A DNA stretch of 64,000 bases from NORP181 sp047623555 (GTDB lineage: Bacteria; Pseudomonadota; Alphaproteobacteria; Rhodobacterales; Rhodobacteraceae). Below, in pieces: positions 27,932 through 36,968 of this stretch; position 1 is the stretch's first letter; the number at the start of each line of letters is the position of its first letter. The DNA is taken from positions 30,977-94,976 of the forward strand of contig JBLHMP010000001.1 in the NCBI GenBank assembly GCA_047623555.1, given 5' to 3'. The translations under genes were made by a program, and so were the position numbers. The notes under the pieces are model-generated. The model did not search any database and was not told the DNA's origin. It saw only the letters and a program-made list of their open reading frames with translations.

Positions 27932-28767
27932 CAGGTCATCCCACCACTGGATCTGGAAATCAACGGAGGCGAATTCGTGGTGTTCGTTGGCCCGTCGGGC
28001 TGTGGTAAATTCACTCTGCTGTGGCTGATTGCCGGGCTTGAGGATACCACATCTGGCATGATCCAGATTGACGGCAAAGACGCCACTGCCCTGCCACCGG
28101 CAAAAAGTGGTCTGGCAATGGTGTTCCAGTCCTACGCTTTGTATCCGCATATTTCGGTGCGCAAGAACATCGCGTTTCCGTTGAAAATGGCCAAGATGTC
28201 CGAGCTCGAAATCCAGTAACGTATTGATTAGGCGGCGGGTGTTTTGGGCCTTGCCGACTATCTTGATCGCAAACCCGGTCAGTTGTCTGGTGGTCAACGA
28301 CAGCGCGTTGCCATTGGCCGCGAACGGTCGGCGTTTTTGTTTGACGAACTTTTATCCTACCTTGATGCGGCCCTGCGCGGCAACATGCGGATGGAAATCT
28401 CCGAACTGCAAAAATCGCTAAAAACCACCATGGTTTACGTGACCCACGACCAAGTCGAAGCCATGACCATAGCCGATAAAATCGTTGTGCTGCATGATGG
28501 TTATATCGAACAGGTCGGCAGCCCGATGTAGCTTTGCCGTGCCCTGGCCAACAAATTTGTCGCGGGCTTTATCGGTAGCCCCAAGATGAACTTTATCCAA
28601 GGTCAGACCGCCGCTGATCTGGGCGCGCCAACCATTGGTATCCGCCCCGAGCACGTCAATATTATCAACAGATAACGGTGACTGGAAGGGCATTGCTGGC
28701 GTCACCGAACGTCTGGGGGCTGACACCTTTATGCGGGTTGAGGCGAATGGTCTGCTGCAAAGCGGCC
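27932..28767 (+). pseudogene. smoK: Decayed polyol ABC transporter ATPase (SmoK-like)
   Basis: Begins abruptly inside the protein ([26 protein letters not shown]). Walker A is altered to GCGKFT: the Ser/Thr that binds magnesium is Phe (TTC at 28010-28012), which alone should abolish ATP use. TAA at 28217-28219 and a frameshift follow. The signature [14 protein letters not shown] and a damaged Walker B ([11 protein letters not shown]) are in a second frame that stops with TAG at 28529-28531, where Glu is expected in GSPMEL. Further stops lie in the C-terminal domain after IGIRPEHV. Similarity ends near VEANGLL, where mannitol-dehydrogenase sequence begins. Confidence 0.88.
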
Positions 28768-30020
28768 ATGATCCTGCGTGGGGTATTCGCCGCGCAGGAC
28801 TGGCTAAGTAGCGTTGTGCAAAACGACGCCTCAGGCATGACCGTGTTAATCACCGGCTCGATGATCGACTTTCTGGCGGTTCAGGCCGGGCACAGGCCGA
28901 CTATTGAGACCATCACCGCCGATGAAACCCGCATCGTGCCGTTGACGGTGACCGAAGGTGGATATTTTGTTGATGCGTCGACCGAATCATTTGATCCGGG
29001 CCAATATTCAGAACCCAACAAAACCGCTCACGGTATTTGGGGCTATTGTTGCCGGGCTTGCCGCGCGACGGGGCGATTCAGGCACAGCTGTCACGGTAAT
29101 GTCCTGCGATAACCTGCCGGGGAACGGCGTTGTGGCGCGGGCCGCTGTTTTGGGTGTGGCGCAGGGCCAAGACCCTGATCTGGCCGCGTGGATTGCCGAT
29201 AATGTGACCTTTCCCAACGGCATGGTTGACCGCATTACTCCGGCGACATCTGGCCGGGAACGGGCGATCCTGCGGCGAAATTTTGGCGTCAAAGATGCCT
29301 CACGGGTGTTTTGTGAACCGTTCCGCCAGTGGGTGCTCGCGGACAGCGTTGCCGATGGTCGCCCCGAGTTTGAGGCCCCGAGTTTGAGGCGGCTGGCGTC
29401 ACTATTACCAACAGCGTCCGCGACTTTGAAGCGATGAAAATCCGGGTGTTAAACGGCGGTCACGCGATCATCGCCTATCCGGCGGCTTTGGCCGGGGTTG
29501 AATACGTGCACGACGCGATGAATGTGCCCGAGATTGAGGCATTTCTGCGCAAAGTCATTCTGGATGATGTCGCCCCAAACGTGAAACCCGTTGGCGATCA
29601 AACCCCTCAGGCGTATATGGCGCAAACCATCAAACGGTTTAATAACCCGGGCGTTGCAGACACGATTGCACGCCTGTGTCTGGATGGAGCCAACCGTCAG
29701 CCGAAATTCATCGTGCCCTCTATTCGTGACCGTCTGGCTGCTGGCCATACGCCGTACGGATTGGCGCTATGCTGTGCATTCTGGTGCCTGTATCGTGTGG
29801 GGGTGGATGATCAGGGCCAAATGATCCCAATTGGGACGCATTGTCTGCTGCGGCCAAAACCGCAAAAAATGATCCGTTGGTCTGGCTTGAACAGGAGGAT
29901 ATCTATGGCAACCTTCGCCAGTCCGAAGATTTCTGTCAGGCGTTCACGGCAGCCCTGAAATCGGGTACAGGTGTCGGGGCCCTTGCCGCCATCCGGGTTT
30001 ATCTGACCCAGACGGCTTAG
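28768..30020 (+). pseudogene. mtlK: Decayed mannitol 2-dehydrogenase (MtlK/polyol dehydrogenase family)
   Basis: The first part of the enzyme is absent. Similarity opens at LRGVFAAQDWL and proceeds through TRIVPLTVTEGGYFVD. After a frameshift near 29000 comes TVMSCDNLPGNG, FPNGMVDRITPAT and FCEPFRQWVLAD. Another frameshift near 29400 leads to MKIRVLNGGHAIIAYPAAL with the catalytic Lys region, and then LCLDGANRQPKFIVPSIRD. A last shift near 29830 precedes the C-terminal end at TAG 30018-30020. The family oxidises mannitol to fructose or sorbitol/arabitol to ketoses with NAD. A sorbitol dehydrogenase gene expected between ATPase and mtlK in Rhodobacter is missing. Confidence 0.88.
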
Positions 30021-30061
30021 GGCCGCCCATAATTCCCAGCGGAATACGAAAGGCGCATCAC

Positions 30062-30988
30062 ATGATACTTTGCTGCGGCGAAGCCCTGATTGACATGATC
30101 CCGGTGCAGGACGGCACCGGTGAACCCGTATTTTCCGCCCGCCCGGGTGGCTCAGTGTTCAACACTGCTATTGGTTTAGGGCGGTTGGGGACGGACACCA
30201 GTTTTCTGTCCGGCCTGTCCCATGACCTGTTTGGTAAACAACTAATGCGCAGCCTGGCCGAAAGTAACGTGAGCACCGATCTGGTCATGTTGTCTGAGCG
30301 CTCTACAACGCTGGCCTTTGTTGAGTTGAACGATGGTCAGGCCAGTTATTCGTTCTACGACGAAAACACCGCCGGGCGTATGTTGTACCCGGACGAATTG
30401 CCCCTGTTGCCTGATACAATTACTGCGCTGTATTTCGGCGGTATCAGTCTAATAAGCGAACCCTGTGCCGATTTTTACGCCGCCCTGATTGCCCGCGAAC
30501 ATCCGCAGAAAACCGTCATGGTTGATTGCAACATTCGCGCTGATTTTATCCACGATACAACGGGGTATACTGATCGTCTGATGCGGATTATATCGCTGGC
30601 TGACATCGTGAAAGTGTCCGATGATGACCTGAACTGGGTCTTTCCTGATGCGGTGTCTTTGACGGACAAGGCGTTGCGCCTGCGCGAACTGGGCCCAAGC
30701 GTTGTCATTTTGACCCGGGGCCAGAACGGTGCCACGGCGCTCTTTGGTGCGGATCAATCCGTGAATGTCTCTGCCGTAAAGGTGGATGTGGTGGATACAA
30801 TTGGCGCAGGTGACACGTTCAATTCGGGTCTGCTGGCCAATCTGGCACAACAGGATCGGCTGGCAAAACCGGCACTGCGTCAGATAACCCAAGGCCAGAT
30901 AACCCGCGCATTGGACTATGCGGTCAAGGTTGCGGCCATTACAGTCTCGCGTAAGGGCGCAAACCCGCCTTGGGCGTGGGATGTCTGA
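30062..30988 (+). CDS. scrK: Fructokinase, PfkB family (last gene of the polyol cluster)
   Basis: 308 residues, uninterrupted. PfkB signatures: GGSVFNTAIGLGRLG (about 29-43) and the catalytic GAGDTFNSG (about 257-265), ending RKGANPPWAW, a typical fructokinase tail. It would phosphorylate the fructose made by mannitol dehydrogenase. It starts 42 bases after the mtlK pseudogene, so in the ancestral operon it was probably co-transcribed. It is the only gene of the cluster without an obvious lesion. VDCNIRADFI departs from the usual DPNIRPxF pattern, which could reflect relaxed selection. Confidence 0.87.
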   Translation: MILCCGEALIDMIPVQDGTGEPVFSARPGGSVFNTAIGLGRLGTDTSFLSGLSHDLFGKQLMRSLAESNVSTDLVMLSERSTTLAFVELNDGQASYSFYDENTAGRMLYPDELPLLPDTITALYFGGISLISEPCADFYAALIAREHPQKTVMVDCNIRADFIHDTTGYTDRLMRIISLADIVKVSDDDLNWVFPDAVSLTDKALRLRELGPSVVILTRGQNGATALFGADQSVNVSAVKVDVVDTIGAGDTFNSGLLANLAQQDRLAKPALRQITQGQITRALDYAVKVAAITVSRKGANPPWAWDV

Positions 30989-31068
30989 TAACAAGGGCCA
31001 TGTGCCTTTAAAAAACCGTGAACAACTGCAATGACACCGCTGAAATCGCGTTTTTTGGATGAATAAGA

Positions 31069-33492
31069 ATGTTGCAAAGTAATACCCCAACGACCAACGC
31101 CGCCACATTACAAGCCGAGGTTCTGCGCCATCTGACCTATTCGCTGGGCAAGGATCAGGCGCATGCGTCACGGTATGACTGGCGGATGTCGCTATCGCTG
31201 GCTCTGCGTGATCTGGTGGTGGACCCTTGGTTCGCCAGCACCCGCAAGACCTATGAGGCACAAGCAAAACGGGTTTATTACCTGTCGATGGAATTCCTGA
31301 TTGGCCGTCTGATTGAGGACGTCGCGATCAATCTGGGGGTCGAAGATATGGCGCGCGAGGTCATGACCGCATTGGGTCAAGACTATGAAGCGGTTGTTGC
31401 AGATGAGCCGGACGCCGCCCTTGGCAATGGTGGTCTGGGCCGGTTGGCCGCGTGTTTCATGGATTCACTTTCGACCCTTGGTATTGCGGCCTATGGTTAC
31501 GGAATTCGCTATGAACACGGGTTGTTTGAGCAGCATTTCCAGGATGGCTGCCAGATGGAAACCGCCGAAGACTGGTTGGCGCAACGCCACGCGTGGGAGT
31601 TTGAACGCTCCGAAGTTTCCTATTGCATCGGCTTTGGCGGTGAAGTCGTCGAAATAGACGGCTCACCCACCTGGAAACCCGCAGAAACCGTTATGGCCAG
31701 CGCCTATGACACGCCGGTTGTTGGCTGGCAGGGGGCATGGGCCAACACCTTGCGGCTTTGGGCTGCAAAATCGACCAAACCGTTTGATCTTGAGAGCTTT
31801 AATCGCGGTGATTATCTGGCGGCGAGCGCGCCTGAATCGCTCGCCCGGACGTTGTCACGTGTGCTTTATCCCGATGATTCCACCGATATCGGCAATGATT
31901 TGCGACTGAAGCAAGAGTATTTTTTCACCGCAGCCTCAATCTGCGATTTACTGCGGCGGTTCCTGTCTGAGGGCCTGAGCCTTGCTGATCTGCCGGATCA
32001 TGTTGCGATTCAGTTGAACGACACGCATCCGGCGATTGCCGGGCCGGAACTGGTGCGGCTGTTGGTGGATGTGCATGGCATCGACATCGACACCGCGATC
32101 GATACCGCGCGCGGCTGTCTGGCCTATACCAATCACACGCTGCTGCCCGAGGCGCTTGAGCGTTGGGGCGAGGGCATGTTCGCCCGCATTCTGCCGCGTC
32201 ATTTCCAGATCATTCAACTGATCGAAGAACGGCATCTGGCCCAATCAGGTGGCGCGGTTAGGATCATCGAAGACGGCTCGGTCAAGATGGGCGAACTGGC
32301 CTTTGTCATGGCGCATCACGTCAATGGCGTGTCGGCGCTGCATTCCCATCTGGTCAAACAAACGGTGTTTTCCGAACTGAACGCGATTTATCCGGGCCGC
32401 ATCGTTAACCAAACCAACGGTATCACACCGCGGCGCTGGCTGTATTCGTGCAACCCGCCACTGCGGCAGCTGATTACCGATACCATTGGCGCGGATTGGC
32501 CGGGTGATCTGGAGCAATTAATCCGGCTGGAACCGCATGTTGAGGACGCCGCCTTTGCCGATGCATTTCGCGCGGCCAAGGTGCAGAATAAAACGCGGAT
32601 GGCGGCGTGGCTAAAGGATCGTCAGGGCCTGATTGTTGATCCGACGATGATGTTTGACGTCCAGATCAAACGGATTCACGAATACAAACGCCAACTGCTG
32701 AACCTGCTGGAAACCGTCGCTCTTTGGAACGACATCAAGGACAATCCAAACGGCAATTGGACGCCCCGGCTCAAGGTATTCGCTGGCAAGGCGGCGCCGG
32801 GATATGTGGTGGCGAAAGAGATCATTCATCTGATCAATGATGTTGCCAAGATGATCAATGCCGACCCGGAGACCCGTGATGTTTTACAGATGATTTACCC
32901 GGAAAACTATAACGTGACGATGGCCGAAATCCTTGTGCCGGCGGCGGATCTGTCTGAACAAATCTCGACCGCTGGCAAAGAGGCATCCGGTACTGGCAAC
33001 ATGAAATTCGCGCTGAACGGGGCGGCCACAATCGGCACGCTTGATGGCGCGAATGTGGAAATTTTAGAGCGCGTCGGGGCCGATAACTTCTTTCTGTTCG
33101 GCCTGACCGCGGCCGAGGTTGTGGCCCGCCGGGAAGAACCCGATTTTGCCCGCAACGCGATTAACACAAGCCCGCGCATGTCGCGGGTGATTGATCAAAT
33201 CGCAGCGGGTGTGTTTTCGCCCAGCGACAAGGCGCGATATCAGGGTTTGGCGGCACGTTTGTATGAGCATGACTATTTCCTCGTGACCTGTGATTTTGAC
33301 AGTTATTATGACATGCAGCGCGTGGTTGATGTGGCGTATCAGGACACAGCAAGCTGGACGCGACTGACCGCATTAAACACCGCGCGGATGGGGTGGTTTT
33401 CGTCAGACCGCACAATTGCCGGCTATGCGCGTGACATCTGGAATGTCACATCCGGCCTGAGCAGGCCCGCGTCGCAAGAGACGCCGCAATGA
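31069..33492 (+). CDS. glgP: Glycogen phosphorylase
   Basis: 807 residues, full length. The PLP lysine lies in GKEASGTGNMKFALNGA (about 640-656), and the N-terminal segment RVYYLSMEFLIGR and NGGLGRLAACFMDS are family signatures. It releases glucose-1-phosphate from the non-reducing ends of glycogen. It opens a seven-gene operon, and its stop overlaps the glgB start by four bases. The 80 bases upstream, after fructokinase, must hold the promoter if the operon is independent. No strong ribosome site is visible. Confidence 0.97.
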   Translation: MLQSNTPTTNAATLQAEVLRHLTYSLGKDQAHASRYDWRMSLSLALRDLVVDPWFASTRKTYEAQAKRVYYLSMEFLIGRLIEDVAINLGVEDMAREVMTALGQDYEAVVADEPDAALGNGGLGRLAACFMDSLSTLGIAAYGYGIRYEHGLFEQHFQDGCQMETAEDWLAQRHAWEFERSEVSYCIGFGGEVVEIDGSPTWKPAETVMASAYDTPVVGWQGAWANTLRLWAAKSTKPFDLESFNRGDYLAASAPESLARTLSRVLYPDDSTDIGNDLRLKQEYFFTAASICDLLRRFLSEGLSLADLPDHVAIQLNDTHPAIAGPELVRLLVDVHGIDIDTAIDTARGCLAYTNHTLLPEALERWGEGMFARILPRHFQIIQLIEERHLAQSGGAVRIIEDGSVKMGELAFVMAHHVNGVSALHSHLVKQTVFSELNAIYPGRIVNQTNGITPRRWLYSCNPPLRQLITDTIGADWPGDLEQLIRLEPHVEDAAFADAFRAAKVQNKTRMAAWLKDRQGLIVDPTMMFDVQIKRIHEYKRQLLNLLETVALWNDIKDNPNGNWTPRLKVFAGKAAPGYVVAKEIIHLINDVAKMINADPETRDVLQMIYPENYNVTMAEILVPAADLSEQISTAGKEASGTGNMKFALNGAATIGTLDGANVEILERVGADNFFLFGLTAAEVVARREEPDFARNAINTSPRMSRVIDQIAAGVFSPSDKARYQGLAARLYEHDYFLVTCDFDSYYDMQRVVDVAYQDTASWTRLTALNTARMGWFSSDRTIAGYARDIWNVTSGLSRPASQETPQ

Positions 33493-35681
33493 CCAACCTG
33501 ACCCCACAAGATGCAGGCCAAATCGTCAACGGAACGCACAGCGACCCGTTTTCGGTGCTGGGTTTGCATCTAAGGGATGGCAAATGGACGGTAACGGCCT
33601 TTGTTCCGGGGGCGATTTCGATTGACGTTCTGGACGCCAAAACCGACCGGAAAATCGCCAGTTTGAGCGCGGTCGATGGCCTGTTCACCGGCACTATTGC
33701 GCGGCGTAAAATCGCGTTTCCCTATCGTTTACGTATCTCTAGCGATGATCACACATGGACTGCCGATGATGCCTACCGGTTCGGCCCGGTTATGGGGGAA
33801 TTGGATGAACATCTGATGAACGAAGGCGCGCACCGGCGTCTTTGGGATATACTTGGTGCCCATGTCATCAACCATGAGGGCCGCGACGGAACCCATTTCG
33901 CCGTCTGGGCCCCCAATGCCAGTCGAGTGTCAGTTGTTGCGGATTTCAACGGTTGGGATGGTCGCCGCAATGTGATGCGCAAGCGCGGTCAAAGCGGCAT
34001 CTGGGAGATTTTTATTCCTGGCATCGGCGAAGGCGAATCCTATAAATATGAATTGTTGGACCAGCAGGGCAATCTGTTGCCACAAAAGGCCGACCCCTTT
34101 GGTTTTGGCGCCGAATACGCCCCCAAAACCGCCTCGGTCGTGCGCCAGCTTAAAGCGCATGACTGGGCTGACAAAGGTTGGATGGATAAACGCGCGGCCC
34201 TGCAACGTTTTGATCGCCCTATTTCCATCTACGAGGTGCATCTTGGATCGTGGCGGCGTGTCCCCGAAGACGGCAATCGGCCGCTGTCCTATATCGAATG
34301 CGCTCATGAATTGGTCAGCTATGCCAAGGATATGGGTTTCAGCCATATTGAGCTGATGCCCATCACCGAATTCCCGTTTGAGGGCTCTTGGGGCTATCAA
34401 CCAATCGGGTTATTCGCCCCAACCGTCCGCCACGGCACGATTGAGGAATTCCGCGCCTTTGTTGAGGCGTGTCATGCCGCTGACATCGGGCTGTTGCTGG
34501 ATTGGGTGCCCGGGCATTTCCCCGAGGACGCGCATGGGTTGGGTCTTTTTGATGGCACACATCTTTATGAGCATGCCGACCGCAAAGAGGGGTTTCACCC
34601 GGACTGGAACACGCTTGTGTTCAACTTTGGCCGTCGCGAAGTGGTGAACTACCTGACCTCAAACGCCATTTATTGGCTGCGCGAACATCACGTTGATGGG
34701 CTGCGTGTCGATGCGGTGGCGTCGATGTTGTACCGCGATTACTCCCGTGCTGAGGGCGAATGGGTGCCCAATATTCACGGCGGGCGTGAGAACCTCGAGG
34801 CGATTTCGTTCCTGCAAGGCATGAACGTCGCAACCTACGGTGACATGCCGGGGATCATGAATGTGGCCGAGGAATCCACCGCCTTTCCGGGTGTTTCTGC
34901 GATGACCGATCAGGGTGGCCTGGGCTTTGGGTTCAAATGGAACATGGGCTGGATGAACGACACGCTATCGTACATGTCCGAAGATCCGATTAACCGCAAA
35001 TACCACCACCAAAAGATGACATTTGGGCTGCAATACGCGTTTTCGGAAAACTTTATCCTCCCGATCAGCCATGACGAAGTGGTGCATGGCAAGGGTTCGA
35101 TGATCCGCAAAATGCCCGGCGACACAGCCGAGAAATTCGCCAATTTGCGCGCCTATTACGGCTATATGTGGGGCCATCCGGGCAAAAAATTGCTGTTCAT
35201 GGGCTGTGAATTTGGCCAGGATGCCGAATGGAACCACGACGCCAGTCTGGACTGGCATTTGCTGGACAATGATCAACATCGCGGCGTGCAATCACTGGTC
35301 CGCGATCTGAACGGTCTTTATGGCACGACGCCCGCTTTGTTTGAGCGTGATTGCGATGCATCCGGGTTTGAATGGATCGCCGAGAACACCGCAGAAGAGT
35401 CGGTATTTGCGTGGGTCAGACATGGTAATAACAACGCCGCGCCGGTTCTGGTGGTGTGCAATCTCACCCCGGTTGAGCGTTTGGATTACCGCATTGGCGT
35501 GCCTGATGCCGGGCAATGGCGCGAAAAGCTGAACACAGATTCCGAACATTATGGTGGTGGTGGCCGGGGCAATTTCGGGGCGGTGAGCTCTGACCAGATC
35601 GCCGCTGATGGGCGGGCCAATTCGATCAGCCTGACCTTGCCACCGCTGTCGACGATATTCTTTGAATTGCACCGCGAGTGA
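33489..35681 (+). CDS. glgB: 1,4-alpha-glucan branching enzyme
   Basis: 730 residues with the usual order: N-terminal carbohydrate-binding domains (about 1-220, including HFAVWAPNASRVSVVADFNGWDG), then a GH13 barrel. The nucleophile Asp is in DGLRVDAVASMLYRDYSR (about residue 410), the acid/base Glu in MNVAEESTAFPGVS, and the third acid in LPISHDEVVHGK. It makes alpha-1,6 branches in glycogen. Coupled to glgP by ATGA. Confidence 0.97.
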   Translation: MTNLTPQDAGQIVNGTHSDPFSVLGLHLRDGKWTVTAFVPGAISIDVLDAKTDRKIASLSAVDGLFTGTIARRKIAFPYRLRISSDDHTWTADDAYRFGPVMGELDEHLMNEGAHRRLWDILGAHVINHEGRDGTHFAVWAPNASRVSVVADFNGWDGRRNVMRKRGQSGIWEIFIPGIGEGESYKYELLDQQGNLLPQKADPFGFGAEYAPKTASVVRQLKAHDWADKGWMDKRAALQRFDRPISIYEVHLGSWRRVPEDGNRPLSYIECAHELVSYAKDMGFSHIELMPITEFPFEGSWGYQPIGLFAPTVRHGTIEEFRAFVEACHAADIGLLLDWVPGHFPEDAHGLGLFDGTHLYEHADRKEGFHPDWNTLVFNFGRREVVNYLTSNAIYWLREHHVDGLRVDAVASMLYRDYSRAEGEWVPNIHGGRENLEAISFLQGMNVATYGDMPGIMNVAEESTAFPGVSAMTDQGGLGFGFKWNMGWMNDTLSYMSEDPINRKYHHQKMTFGLQYAFSENFILPISHDEVVHGKGSMIRKMPGDTAEKFANLRAYYGYMWGHPGKKLLFMGCEFGQDAEWNHDASLDWHLLDNDQHRGVQSLVRDLNGLYGTTPALFERDCDASGFEWIAENTAEESVFAWVRHGNNNAAPVLVVCNLTPVERLDYRIGVPDAGQWREKLNTDSEHYGGGGRGNFGAVSSDQIAADGRANSISLTLPPLSTIFFELHRE

Positions 35682-35708
35682 GCACATTTTAATAACGAGG
35701 GACTGACT

Positions 35709-36968
35709 ATGGAATTTGAAACGCAAAGACTGGCCCAACAAACAATGGCATTTGTACTGGCCGGGGGGCGGGGCAGCCGTCTTCAGGAACTGACTGACAT
35801 ACGTGCCAAACCAGCGGTGTATTTCGGCGGCAAAAGCCGGATCATTGATTTTGCGCTTTCTAATGTGGTTAATTCCGGCATTCGACGCATCGGCGTGGCG
35901 ACGCAATACAAGGCGCACAGCCTGATCCGCCACCTGCAACGCGGTTGGAGTTTTTTCCGCGCTGAACGCAATGAATCGCTTGATATTCTGCCAGCATCCA
36001 TGCGGCTGGGCGGCGACAATTGGTACAAGGGCACGGCGGATGCGGTGACGCAAAACCTTGATATTGTCGAAGCGCTTGATGTCAAATACATCCTGATCCT
36101 CGCGGGCGATCACATTTACAAACAAGACTATTCGCTAATGATCAAACAGCACGTTGAGAGTGGCGCCGAGGTCACTGTTGGCTGTATCGAAGTGCCGATT
36201 AATGAGGCCAGCGCCTTTGGCGTCATGGATGTGGACGAAAACGATCGCATCCTTGAGTTTGTTGAAAAACCAGAAAATCCACCTGCGATGCCGGGTGATC
36301 CTGATCAGGCATTGGCCAGTATGGGTATTTATGTTTTTGAAAAGGATTTCCTCTGTGATCTGCTGCGCAAAGACGCCGAGAACCCGAAATCCACCAATGA
36401 TTTCGGCCATGATCTGATCCCTGATCTGGTTCGCAAAGGCACGGCTGTGGCGCATCCGTTTAGTCGGTCCTGTGTGATGACGGGCACCGAGACCAAACCG
36501 TATTGGCGCGATGTGGGCACGATTGACGCCTATTGGCAGGCCAATATCGACCTGACGGATTTTATGCCGGAACTGGATCTTTATGATAACTTATGGCCAA
36601 TCTGGACCTATTCGGAACTGACCCCGCCTGCCAAATTCATTCACAATGAGGACGGCCGTCGCGGGCAGGCGGTATCGTCCATGGTCTCGGGGGGCTGTAT
36701 TATTTCCGGCTCAACGCTGAACCGATGCCTGTTGTTTACCGGGGTCAAAACCCACTCTTTCTCGGAATTGACTGGCGTTGTGGCAATGCCCTACGCCGAA
36801 GTTGGCCGCCGCGCGCGCCTGACCAATGTGGTGCTGGACCGCGATGTAGTGATCCCGCCGGAATTGGTGGTCGGCGAAGACCCGGAATTTGACGCATTGC
36901 GGTTTCGCCGGACGGAAAATGGTATATGCCTGATCACAAGAGCCATGATCGAGAAACTGGACCTTTAA
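35709..36968 (+). CDS. glgC: Glucose-1-phosphate adenylyltransferase
   Basis: 419 residues. Nucleotidyltransferase signature [28 protein letters not shown] (about 13-40), with the allosteric/arginine region [33 protein letters not shown] and a C-terminal left-handed beta-helix. It makes ADP-glucose from ATP and glucose-1-phosphate, the controlled step of bacterial glycogen synthesis. GAGGGA precedes the ATG, and 27 bases separate it from glgB. Its stop shares a base with the glgA start (TAATG). Confidence 0.97.
   Translation: MEFETQRLAQQTMAFVLAGGRGSRLQELTDIRAKPAVYFGGKSRIIDFALSNVVNSGIRRIGVATQYKAHSLIRHLQRGWSFFRAERNESLDILPASMRLGGDNWYKGTADAVTQNLDIVEALDVKYILILAGDHIYKQDYSLMIKQHVESGAEVTVGCIEVPINEASAFGVMDVDENDRILEFVEKPENPPAMPGDPDQALASMGIYVFEKDFLCDLLRKDAENPKSTNDFGHDLIPDLVRKGTAVAHPFSRSCVMTGTETKPYWRDVGTIDAYWQANIDLTDFMPELDLYDNLWPIWTYSELTPPAKFIHNEDGRRGQAVSSMVSGGCIISGSTLNRCLLFTGVKTHSFSELTGVVAMPYAEVGRRARLTNVVLDRDVVIPPELVVGEDPEFDALRFRRTENGICLITRAMIEKLDL

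Noticed and set aside
27467..28297. 276-codon minus-strand frame opposite the permease/ATPase pseudogenes
   Set aside because: Antisense shadow with no family features; the plus strand shows ABC permease and ATPase motifs.
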